A DNA stretch of 64,000 bases from Ignelater luminosus (Eukaryota; Arthropoda; Insecta; Coleoptera; Elateridae), in contig VTPC01003680.1 in NCBI GenBank assembly GCA_011009095.1, forward strand, positions 27,975 through 91,974, written 5' to 3'. The position numbers and the translations under genes are program-made. Below the pieces are notes generated by a model, which saw only the letters and a list, made by a program, of their open reading frames with translations, did not search any database and had not been told where the DNA came from. Shown here piece after piece: positions 1 through 10,149 of this stretch. The first letter of the stretch is position 1; each line of letters opens with the position of its first letter.

Positions 1-800
1 GTGCGACAAAAAAGATAATACTTGTGTAATCGTAGAATTGTTTGTTTAGTTTACGTTTTTGAAATTTTTCTTAAAAAAACAGATGTACTGTTTGAACTTT
101 GGTCATGCCACTACAAACATGGATAAGTTTTAAAATCTTTATTTATTGCTAATCTGTCTTTGTTTTAAGTAAAATTTGTTTCTGAAGTTTTTTTTTTAAG
201 AAAAGAATATCATTATAGTTTTAAACTATTGATCTTTATATTATTAATAATATAAATAATAAATAATAATAAATTACAATAAAATTTAGATGACGTCATC
301 TTAATCTTGAGTTTAAGGAAAGGATAACATTTAAAGCTTGCTGTTTTTGTTTATACAATTTGTCTTGCTTCTGGAATTGCAATAAAGTATTGATTGGTTT
401 TCTAGCATGATGTTTTCCTGTGATCATTATTAAAGAAGAAAGCACTGGCGCTCAACTTTCTTTAGTATATTTGTTATTCCTTTTACTTATTAAATAGAAT
501 CGTATGACAGACTTGTTACTTATTATGGTGTTTGTATATCCCAATCTAAGCTTAAAGTTGTTTGATACCAACGACCCAATTAAGGTAAGTTTGCTAAATC
601 GGATTATTACTAGAATGAGTATTAACTTTGTGCTCTTTAAATAAGTGACTTGTTAAGTTTGCTATACTGATTAGTTGAGAGGAATATTTACAATAAAATA
701 CTCTGAGAAGTTACAAATCAATCAGTAAGCTATTTCCAAATCAGTTCTGATCTGTTTCCGATCAATTTTTTTTTTGTCACGTTGAAAGGCATTTTCTATA
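1..800. other. AT-rich DNA, no gene seen
   Basis: AT-rich sequence with homopolymer runs and no coding signal that I recognise on either strand. It ends at a TA dinucleotide (799-800) that directly precedes the left inverted repeat of the next element. Confidence 0.5.
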
Positions 801-1044
801 CAAGGTGTCTGCAAATTCGACAATCAAGCTTTAATCACGTATTCCTTGGCTAAAATAAGACAAATGCTTTATATGAGACTATATCCGATTTTACTTTCGT
901 ATCTAGCTATACTTCTTCAAGACGACAAGTAAAAGCAAGTTTTCTTGAATTCTTAAATTATTAGTAATCTAGAAGTACATCACCATTTAACATGTTCCAG
1001 TTTTTTGTTCCATCCATGAAGAACATTTTGATTCAAAATACTTT
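801..1044 (+). repeat. Left inverted repeat of composite element
   Basis: Shares long stretches with the inverted right arm, for example TTTAATCACGTATTC, CAAGTTTTCTTGAA, TTAGTAATCT and TTTTTTGTTCCATC. It is about 30 bp shorter than the right arm because of indels. Confidence 0.75.
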
Positions 1045-1084
1045 AAATTTGAATGGAATTTTTAGTAAAGTAAAGATATTTTGA

Positions 1085-1400
1085 ATGAGAGTGAAGCAAA
1101 TTCGGCCATTAGCATTTGCAGAGTGGCATCACAACAAGGGTCTCCAAAAAACTCCATGCGGAAGGCTGCAAAAGAACAACAGCTTCATCCAAAAAGTACA
1201 GAAGCTTATATCGAAGAATCTTCTAAGAAGGAGATCGTTTTGTAAGTGGACAGTGCAGAAATATAGAGAACACCTTAAATTTCTATTATAGATAAGATTC
1301 TCTTTGCTGATGGTTTTACACGAAATGAAATAGCAAACACAATTTACATCAGTGGGTAGAGAAAAGTCTAAATGCTACAAGCCAAAGCGAAGCACACATA
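1085..1400 (+). pseudogene. DD41D mariner-like transposase, N-terminal half remnant
   Basis: An ORF from 1085 to 1291 (68 codons), together with the neighbouring frames, carries the order of motifs seen between the helix-turn-helix and the first catalytic Asp of long-TIR mariner-like transposases: a segment like 'VQKLISKNLLRRRSFCKW' (the usual 'VQ.L...D...R..FC.W'), then after a stop at 1291, 'ILFADGFTRNEIANT' (the usual 'ILFTDE.GFTRNGI.N' around the first Asp). It has a stop, frame changes and small deletions, and fades out near 1440 where other DNA begins. Position and strand fit the surrounding inverted repeats. Decayed and certainly inactive; family assignment is by motif recognition only. 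Confidence 0.55.
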
Positions 1401-1677
1401 AATTTCCTCTAAATAAATGAAAGGGTATTGTGTGACGTGTGGGGTTGAAGTAAGTAAACTTAATTTCATTTTAATTAAGTTGTTGTGGGTGTTTTTAGAT
1501 TTTCCAGCCAGACAAAGCTGTGGTAGTCAGTAAGTACCACAAAATGCGTACCTTCAAGATAATATCGTGAGCGGTCTAAACTCCAAAATACGGCCAAATA
1601 TTCCAATTCAGTGATAGTGAATTATTAGTTGGTGATATAGATAAATAACAAATAACGTACTTATTACCATTATAATA

Positions 1678-2010
1678 CTAAGACAAGACTGCTCCTAAGC
1701 CATGAGTACCTGCAACGCATTGTAAAATAAATTCATAATTGAAATTTAGGTATGAAAGTATAGGCGTACTATTTAATAAGTCTTTAATGTTTTGAAATGC
1801 ATGCTCACATTCTGTAATCCAAAGAAATTTTGTTGCTTTGCGCGTAAGGTTAATTAGTGGTTGAATTATATAAGACAAGTTGGGAATAAATTTTCTGCAC
1901 CACGAGACTATGCCAGTAAGTTTGCGAACTTCTCTTTGATTTTTAGATTTTGGCATCTTAATTACGGCAGTGACTTTTTTTTGGATCTCCATGGATCTAA
2001 AGACAGTCAA
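1678..2010 (-). pseudogene. Ty3/gypsy pol fragment (RT end to RNase H start)
   Basis: 110-codon open frame on the minus strand. It reads like the end of the reverse transcriptase and start of the RNase H/connection domain of a Ty3/gypsy polyprotein: 'REVRKLTGIVSWCRKFIPNL' corresponds to the usual 'LR.FLG...YYR.FI.NFS', followed by 'PLINLTRK..KFLW', an 'AFQNIKDLL.STPILSYLNF' block and 'GTHGLGAVLS' (usually 'DAS..GLGAVL'). The first RNase H Asp is replaced ('AGTHG'). No LTRs or other pol domains are attached, so this is an isolated scrap inside the composite element. A second, unlinked gypsy fragment lies at 44.25-45.06 kb. Confidence 0.8.
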
Positions 2011-3640
2011 CTACTTTCAATCTAAGAATGTATCTGAATGTCGTCTGTCCCTGAAAAAACGTAACGTATTATTATGAGAGAAATCCTGTGTAAATCAGTG
2101 CAGTGAGTTGAGTGAATCCTGTCCCATAAATTTAGATGTCTATTTGATAGTTCCAGTATTACAGTAAATAATTTTACCCCTTTTAAAACTGTATCTTGTG
2201 AAGAAGCTAACGTTAGCTCGTCAAGCTCGTTAACTCCGAATGTAATTGTTTGCTAACGAACCTGTATTTCATCGTTTCTTCACCAGTTGCTTTGGATAAT
2301 AGTAACCTAATATTCACGTTACTGTAATAGCGCTTCAAATCGGTGAAAAACCATGCGATATTATATCACAGTAGTGAAAAGTTTGACACATCATTTCATA
2401 GTGGTAAAAAATTTTGTAATAATGTTTATTTAAGAGGAATCCGTTATTTGCCATGTTTTAACGTAATTTTTCAGTTTCGATATGTTATTGATCTTTGTTA
2501 GTTTGATCGTATACAGATAAAACTAACAAAATTATTAATTTAATTTTTGTCTTGTTAGTTTATCCATGCAAGGGTTTGTTAACGTAAATCCTTGTTGTTT
2601 TATAACTTTGCAAAATTCATCTTTCTTAAAAATTTATTTAAACAATTATCTGAATCCAAAGCTAAATGCAAAACAGCTGGAGTGACGATCCAGTAACATT
2701 ATTGTTGTTATTTGTATTTTACATTCCATTTCATATGTGCTTCCTTCACAAGCGACCGCAAAATTTCTAATATCCACGAATGTCTTATTATTCAGACTTT
2801 ATGTTGCCTTCATATTGCCGGCGGTCTATGCAACGTGCCTATCCGATGGTTCCTGCATATTAAAGAATTTATTGTGGCCATGTTCATCTCATGTTTACAT
2901 GTTTTACGTGTACTTTTATGTAGTTACCTTTTTCTTTGTGTGTTTATGTTAAAACGATTTTCAAGCAGTGTGAACCAGGAGACGCTGTATTTTGTTTATT
3001 GTGCCAATTTAGCAGTATGCTAATAGATGTTATCAACTTACCTTTTACCTTTTTCTTGTAGTACTAGCATACACATAGATGGTTTCAGTGATCAGCTGTT
3101 CCGGAGCCAAGAGACGTTGACCTTTACCTACCCACATAATATCAGCTTAATCCCTCATTAGAAGTATAAGTATCTTAAGAGAGTGCTGTACAATCTCTAT
3201 TCCGTCTACGTGTGTAGCATTTGAACCTGTGGTTCGACCTTGATAAACATATCGCCTACTGACCTAGATACGGAGATCAGTTGCAGAGTCTCCCTTTCTA
3301 AATTAGGTCACCGACTTTTTACAGCGGCTGGCGCCATCTTGATCCCGAAACCCATAAAGATTCTCGTATCAATACATTTACCGCCGTCTCTAGGCCTTCC
3401 TCGTCCACGACCCGTCTTCGACTGTCAAAAGCTAGCATTAAAAGTGGCATACCAATTTTATATATGGTTGCGTATATCGATGAGTCACTAATCCCAGTTA
3501 TGCACGTAACAGAGTCGCTGACCAAAATAGATGCCTAGTATACATAGATGGTTCAGACAATTCCAAAAAAAGTAACATTCGACACTTAGTAAAGAAGTGA
3601 TTATGAGTGGCGTGTTGGATTCTCACATTTTTGTATTTTC
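2011..3640. other. Unassigned DNA
   Basis: Several short ORFs overlap on both strands here (for example 2712-3023 plus and 3319-3525 minus), but none has a recognisable domain and they contradict each other in frame. The motif ACATAGATGGTT occurs near 3072 and again near 3543. I see no supported gene. Confidence 0.35.
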
Positions 3641-3662
3641 AAATCGTGTCCAAGTAGTTCAT

Positions 3663-4000
3663 TCAATAACCATCAACAACAATAACGAATGTTCGTTTAC
3701 GACCTGCGTTTGTTTTCATAGTTATTATAGATAATCTTGTATCAATAATAGCATCGACAGTTAAGCCATATAGTTCTTCACGTCTACAACCACCAAAGAT
3801 CACAAAAACGTGTAAATTAGAAGCATTAAAATGTGAAATGGTATTAGATGTCACATAGTTAGTACTTTCATGAACAAGTAGTCATCATTAGGAATATGTC
3901 GTAAAAATGCCTGAATCTCATCTCTTGTAGAAGTATTCGCCTGCTTCGAAATGTCTTTATGAAATACTTGACTACTTCATAAGAAGAAATATTTACGTCT
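3663..4000 (-). pseudogene. Tyrosine recombinase (phage-integrase-like) fragment
   Basis: On the minus strand, a frame around 3960-3860 reads 'STRDEIQAFLRHIPNDDYLF' and, after a stop and frame change, the 63-codon ORF at 3663-3854 reads 'FGGCRREELYGLTVDAIID' then 'TMKTNAG.KRTFVIV'. This is the helical region around the first catalytic Arg of tyrosine recombinases (box I, '.GCRREEL..LT..DI'), followed by the beta-strand Lys-containing segment 'I..TKT...R.F'. The C-terminal box II (HxxR...Y) is not present. Such proteins in animals belong to Crypton-like or other YR transposons. The frame is broken and truncated on both sides. Confidence 0.6.
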
Positions 4001-4818
4001 TCCGTGTGACAGCAACATTACCTTCAGCATAGATATCTTTGTACAGACTTGGTTGGAATTAATTTCGTTATTGTGCCCTCCGCTCTTTCCTTAATTATTT
4101 CCATTATTCTTTCGCAACGAATAAATTCCATTATGGAGACAAAAAACGTAAACAAACGAGTACGGCCAAAGTCGACTAATGTCTCCCATTACAAACAATG
4201 TCATAATTTGTTTCAATTTTTTAAAAAAGATTATCATTCTAGAATAAAATAAAACGTGTTACGATATACGTACCGTTATTTTGTAAACCTTGTTAGCGTT
4301 ACCAAAATCGTAAATTACTAGGTATTACCTGCAGAGTGCAATGAAAGATATCATTTATGCAATATAACTTAAAAACATCCAACACCTTTTCCTCTCTTAT
4401 TTATTTTTTATGACTTATACTTGACGTGTACATGTTTTTATATTATTTTATTCTTACTCGTCTCATTAAACATTTTCTTAATTAATTCTTACAGAAACAT
4501 CATTTTTATATTAATTCTAAAATTATTATCTTTTGGACAATAGTTTTGAAATTAATTAGAACACGAGAGTAGCTTGTGTAAGTAACCTTTTGAAGCTGTC
4601 ATCTGAAGTTTTTGTCATTAGTTAAAGTAGTCAGTCATTTACACTAAATAATACAAAAGACGTTTTGTATTTCCGATAATTTAAATTTTACAACTGCCAA
4701 TGAAAACTTGACTTATTTCATTATTTGTTATAAGTTCGTGTAACGGAAGCTACCCGTTTTTAAGCAAAGGACTCAATTAATCAGAGAATTGTAATGCATG
4801 TACTTTTTAATAAGTCTT
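4001..4818. other. AT-rich interior of composite element
   Basis: A 67-codon ORF (4049-4252, plus) has no recognisable motif. The rest is AT-rich and unassigned up to the right inverted repeat. Confidence 0.35.
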
Positions 4819-5095
4819 ACAGTATTTTGAATTGAAATGTGTTTCATTGATGGAACAAAAAACTAGATGTTAACTGATGATGTTCTTTCAGATTACTAAT
4901 AGATTCAGCACAAATATGCGTTTAAGTAATCTAAGTATCTTCAAGGGTTCAAAAATTGTTTCAAGAAAACTTGTCTTCACTTGCACATTTGAGGAGCTAT
5001 AACTAGACAAGGAAGCAAAATGAGATGTATATAGACGTATTTTAAGCCAAAGAATACGTGATTAAAGCTTAATAGCCAAATTCTCAAGCACCCTG
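4819..5095 (-). repeat. Right inverted repeat of composite element
   Basis: Reverse complement matches 801-1044. The outer end is ...CACCCTG followed by TA at 5096-5097. Confidence 0.75.
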
Positions 5096-5289
5096 TATTA
5101 CACCAAATAAAAATTGCCTTAAATTTAAAATTTGTGTAAAAGAGAATCCAAAGAAGTGAAGTAAGTCAATTGCCGACCTAGAAAAACATTTAAAAAGAAT
5201 AGTTCCAAATTATGTAAACCCTATAAGTGCCAAAAGCACTTTGAAGAAAATGCTATGTGAAGGATGACCTTCTGCGAAAGACTGGAGAT

Positions 5290-5480
5290 GTCCGTTGTTC
5301 AATAATAAGGAACGTTTACTCTAAACTAACATTTCCATTACAGGGTCGTCAAAACCCATCTGCTGTATGGAACTGATCAAAAAAAAATCAACATCGGTTT
5401 TGAAATCCCCGAGGCCAGATTCCTTAACGATGTTTTTGTGGGGACACTTAAAACTTAAAATGTACGGATTATAAGAAGTA
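5290..5480 (+). pseudogene. Mariner-like (DD41D-type) transposase C-terminal scrap
   Basis: A plus-strand frame near 5400-5460 reads 'SPRPDSLTMFLWGHLKLKMY', which matches the region around the third catalytic Asp of mariner-like transposases ('RSPDLTP.DFFLWGHLK..VY'); here the Asp-Phe pair itself is lost. The preceding bases are frameshifted. It lies just outside the right inverted repeat of the composite element, so it belongs to a different copy. Confidence 0.45.
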
Positions 5481-5942
5481 AGAGAGACCAATTTAGATCA
5501 ACTACAACATAAGAGAAAAAAGACTGCATTTAATAAACTATCCCGCAAATGTTGAAATATATAAAAAGACACTTCTACGTCAGAGTAGGTTAGGGTATTG
5601 TCTGATAAAGGAAGGCAACGACGCAGAGACCACTCTGATATCTCCATTTTGGTCTGCATCCTTGTGTAACATTTCGAATCTGCAGACCTTATCACGATTG
5701 AATCTGCACTAATTTTCTGTAGGATTTACCTTTTCTCATACTTAACAACTACAATATTGGTATAGGCATTTTTTTGTTTTTTGCTTCGTACTAGTTTAGG
5801 TTGTAGATTGTAGATATAAGTTTTTTTATTCGATTCTTCCGAATGGGTTTGCCCTATGAGTTTTTTAACTTGTACCTTTTCTAGGAAATTCTAATTCAAC
5901 AAAACATTTTTTTAATTTGACTAATCAAAATTGATTTCAGAT
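5481..5942. other. Unassigned spacer
   Basis: A 65-codon minus-strand ORF (5498-5695) has no recognisable motif. T-rich DNA follows up to the LINE. Confidence 0.3.
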
Positions 5943-7980
5943 ATCAGATATCCAGTGTATAGAGACATGTAGAGGAGCGGACATTGACTCCGACCACTAG
6001 CTAGTTTGCTGTAAGTATCAAAGAAAAGCGGTATATAGCAAAGTCGAGAAAGCAAAGCAAATTAGGTATAATGTTAAGCTATTACGAAATGAAGAAATAA
6101 GGGAACGTTTCCAGGGAAAAGTAAAAGAACTGCTACAAAAAGGTAGATGTGATGCGCAAGTTGAGGGAGAAGAAGATGTCGGTAATGTTGAGACAGCATA
6201 GAACACAATAAGAAGAAGTGTAAATAAAGCTGCAAGCAAAGTTTTGGAAAGGATTAGGATCGAGAGAAGGAAATAGTGGTTTGATGAGGAGTAAAGAACT
6301 GAAATAGAAATGAGAAATAAAGCGTGGCAACAACTGCAAAGTAGAAGAACGAGGACAACAGCTAAACAACACAGGAGGTGCTGTGCAGTTGCAAGCAAGA
6401 TGTGGCGAAAAAGGAAGAGAGCTTTCAAAAAGATATTTGGTGGAATTGAAAAAGCCAATTAAGTAAGAGAGTTCTACAAGAGGAGAAGAAGGATTTTCAA
6501 TCGACCACCCTCTTCTCTAAAAAATAAGACAGGGACCTATATAGGTGAGAAGTCTGCAATTTGGAGCAGGTGACCGTAGTATTTCAATGAGCTCTTGAAT
6601 AGAACCCCGGAAAAGAGACACGACGCAACATTCGAATTACAGGAAAAGAAGGAGCGTAATGATGACATTGAGGCAAGAGCGATAGAACCTCCCTCCAGAG
6701 AAGTACGTAATTAGGGCACTGAAAACCAATAAGGCGTCAGCAAGCGACGGTATTCCAGCCGAGTTGCGCTAATTAATCGTTTGGCAGTCTGAGGCAATGC
6801 TAAAAAAGTGGAACGAAGGAATTATATGTCCCATACATAAAAAGAGAGACAAAATCTAAGAAGACTAGGGAGATCTCATTATCGAGTACCTCCTATAAAG
6901 TATTCGCAAAAGTAATGGTCAGACGACTAGCGCTAGGTCCGTTACAGACCATATATTTACATTAAGACAAATACTAAAAAAATGTTACCAACATCACGTA
7001 GATGTATATGTGGATTTTAAAAAACCGTATGGCAGTGTGAAGAGAGGGAAGCTACATATATAAAACTTCGAGGAAGTTTGGAGTAGCAAGGAAATACATA
7101 CGACTGATTAAAATGCCGCTGAGTAGGACCCCCAGAAGAGTGAAAGTAGGCGGAGAGCTCTCTGATAAACTGTGCTTTGTTTAGTTTTGTTTAATCTAAT
7201 TTTGGAAAGAGTCATAAAACGCATGCCTGTCACAAAATCTAGTGTATGCGGACGATGTTGGGCAACTGGCAAGGTCACAAGCAGACCTAGAGCTGCACGG
7301 GATGCGGGTCTTCAGGTAAATACAGCTAAAACCAAATACCTTCACATGTCTAGAAACAGGGGAACTAAAAAAGAGATTACTGTAAATATCGGCGGAAAAA
7401 CTTTTAAAAAAGTGAGTTGTTTCAAATATTTGGGGGCTCTAATTACAGAGGATAATTTTGTAGGAGAAGACGTAGAAGCTACTACAGTCTCCTGAGGTGC
7501 TTCAAGTCGAGGACAGTAAGCAGAAACACTAAAATAGTATTGCACCTCAAGAGTCATCCGCCCAGTTGTAATGCGTCGACCTTGATAGCCAGGGATGAGG
7601 AAGCCCTAAGAAGATGGGAAGGGAAAGTACTGAGAAATATACATAAACCGGTTAGGGAAGAGTAGATCTGGCGGATAAGAACCAATGCGGGGTTCCAGCA
7701 GCCTGACGTTGTCATTGAAATCAAGAAGGGCCCCATACGATGGACGGGCCACGTCTAGAGTGCAGAGGAAGAACGGGCGATGAAGAAAGTTTTTGTGAGT
7801 AGACCGGAAAGGAGAAGGAGAAGAGGAAGGCCCCGACTCAGGTTGACAAAGGATGTGGAAACGGATCTGAAAAGACTTGGTGTCCGGAGATAGACGCAGA
7901 AAGCAGAATAAAAAGATGAGTGGAGAACTGTTGTGAGGCAGGCTGGGGGCCTCCAACGAAGAAATCAAAAGTAACTTACA
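5943..7980 (+). pseudogene. RTE-like non-LTR retrotransposon, 5'-truncated and decayed
   Basis: Read across frames, the plus strand gives, in order: the end of the endonuclease ('ETCRGADIDSDH', near 5960); a charged linker with 'KKIFGGIEKAN' (6430-6460); a reverse transcriptase with 'TLRQILKK' and 'VDVYVDFKKPYGSV' (6965-7040); 'CLVLFNLILERVI' (7175-7210); the catalytic YADD at 7245-7256; 'GLQVNTAKTKYLHM' and 'FKYLGALIT' (7310-7450); and a C-terminal region with 'IRWTGHV' and 'RRRRGRPRLRLTKDVETDL' (7730-7870) ending near 7975. The endonuclease start is missing. Many stops and frameshifts show it is dead, although the YADD codons survive in a frame different from the flanking ORF at 7172-7495. 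Clade is inferred from the RGADxDSDH and GRPR signatures. Confidence 0.85.
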
Positions 7981-10145
7981 TTTTTAATAATAACTTCATA
8001 ATTCTGAAATTTGATAAGAGGTTGAGATTTAGGTTACTTAAAATAATTTTTTGTATATATCTCTAGTAACATTTAGTTTGATGTTTATGTTGACTAAAAT
8101 CTTATTCTCTTTATTGTGTGTTTAACTGAAATTTATATTTATGGCTGTTCACTGCAATACAGAAAGCATTCTATCATTCTTCCTCAACTGCATACCTCCA
8201 CTATTAATAATTAGTAGTTAGCAACTTAACGGGATACTTAACGTACTTGGATGCCGTACTACATCTTGGTATTACAGCTTTTTATGTCTATGCAAGAATT
8301 TTTAATAAAGTCTAAAATTTCAATATTATATTCTGATGTCATAACCAGAGAATTAATGTGGTCTATCACAAAGCTTTGCCTATTCATCTATCATTAACCC
8401 TCGACCTTTACAAACAGTTTGAACGGTTTTGTTCTAGGAGGAATACTAATGTGATGATAGACGATAGAATCTTCTAATGAATGACTAGTGAAATGGACAA
8501 AGCTTTCAAACAAATTACTTGAGAGAGTGCTAAACATTAGGGTATCAAATAAATTGGCATCTATTCTGCGATTTGTAAGATATTGTATATTATATAACTA
8601 TTTTCTTTAATTTTTCAGAGTTAACTCAACGGAATTCGCTTTATTTTTAGTTATATTAATCATAAAGTTTTATTTTACAAATATTTGTATAAAACGCATA
8701 GGTTTTGCGTGTGTCATTTCTATACATTTCATAAACACAAAACGTCGAAAACATTTGTTGTTAGTTAGTTTAGTAAAATTTCTTCTATCTGCAAGCAGAT
8801 TTCTGAATACTGTGGCTTCGTAATTGTACCATTAAAAACCAATTTCTGTGGGCGCAGATGACATCTACAACATGTGTTCAAACAAAATCGTTTTTTTGGG
8901 TGGATTGCGAAAACGCTTTGAGATTTGAATAACAAACAGAATTTTAAACTGGCGTTTACTTGGTGAAAACTAGTTTTGTTGAGACTTTTTTTACCGGTTG
9001 TGTTTTCGGACAAACTTTACAACAATAACTTATTTAAAATTATCTAGGTTTGTATTTGTCATAAGTAACATATGCTTCAGTGAACTTTTAAACTAGATAT
9101 GTAGACAAATTTAAGCATAAAACTTGTTTAGGTTAACGCGTATATTATGGTTGATCAAAGTGACATAATAGAAAGTTTACTAGAGTTTTGGAAACTTGAT
9201 AACGTTGAGCTTCTAGTAGAAAGAATAATTTGCTTCGAACTTGCGTGACGAACGTTGAAGTGATCATAAGTTTTCGATAAAAGTACCAGTTAAAGGATTT
9301 TGTCTTTGGAAGGTAACTGTATGTATTTTATAGTAAACACATGCAAAAAATAAAAAGAATTCTTTTATTATTGTCTCTTAAGGAAAACAGCAACTATCCT
9401 TAAATCATTTTTGAAAAGGCTTTAAAGCAATACGTTTATGTACTTATATGGACATATTCAGTAACATTCTATATTCCCAAGTCACATCTGCGATTTTATT
9501 AAACTGGCTCAGTGATCTAATAAAATTTCTATTTTGCTGAAAAAGTGGTTTCCATAAATCTTATAAAACGTTAGCCTATGATTTATCATTAGAAAAGAGA
9601 ATTTGAGGATTTTGTGACAAACTTCAGTTTTATAGCTTTATTAAAAGTTGCTGTCTGTGTAAACACAACTATAGAGATAAAATAACTGATTTAGTTCAAC
9701 TTTCAAGTGCTTTGAGTTATTAGCCACACATTTTCTAATACGCTAGAATACGTTAAAAGTAAAAAGAACAAGAAGAAGAACAAATGCTTTTAAGAAAAAT
9801 GTTCAAATTGTAAATAGCTTTGTTCTCAAAGAACTTGGAATCGCGTAAAGACGTCATCAGTAAGTAGATTACACAATTTTTTGATTACTTTTTGAAGAAT
9901 TAATAACTTCTGATAGAATAGAAGTTGGGGCACAGTTCCAACAAATTTAAGATGTATGTCGTAATTTTCTATAATGTTTTAAAAAGAAGGACTCAATTTT
10001 GAACTTTTGTATGAATAAATTGTTTTAGCTACCACCATAACAGCAAAATGCGCAGGTAGAAGTAAGACTATGAAGTCTTCATAAAACTATTTTTTCAACA
10101 TTCTTTTAAGACACCCTATTAACATAACTGCGTCTTTCTTCGTTT
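7981..10145. other. AT-rich DNA, no gene seen
   Basis: An 82-codon minus-strand ORF (8765-9013) has a CC-x-C cluster ('NTCCRCHLRPQKLVFNG') but I cannot place it in a family. The remainder is AT-rich without recognisable coding or repeat structure. Confidence 0.35.
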
Positions 10146-10149
10146 TTTA

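Larger units (their letters stand above)
801..5095 (+). mobile_element. Composite mariner-like element with ~250 bp inverted repeats
   Basis: The two ends are inverted copies of each other: 801-1044 matches the reverse complement of 4819-5095 with scattered substitutions and indels. The outermost bases read CAAGGTGTCTG on the left and, inverted, CAGGGTGCTTG on the right, resembling Tc1/mariner termini. A TA flanks each end (799-800 and 5096-5097), as expected for this superfamily. Just inside the left arm lies a plus-strand transposase remnant of the DD41D type. The rest of the 4.3 kb is too long for such an element and holds unrelated minus-strand scraps of a Ty3/gypsy pol and a tyrosine recombinase, so it looks like an old element swollen by later insertions. 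The alternative is two independent dispersed repeats in opposite orientation; the flanking TAs and the transposase next to the left arm favour one element. Confidence 0.6.

Noticed and set aside
6018-6458. 146-codon hydrophobic minus-strand ORF
   Set aside because: It is the antisense shadow of the plus-strand LINE linker region, which has recognisable coding motifs.
8765-9013. Cys-containing 82-codon ORF as a zinc-finger protein
   Set aside because: The cysteines do not form a spacing typical of a known zinc-binding motif, and no homologous segments flank it.
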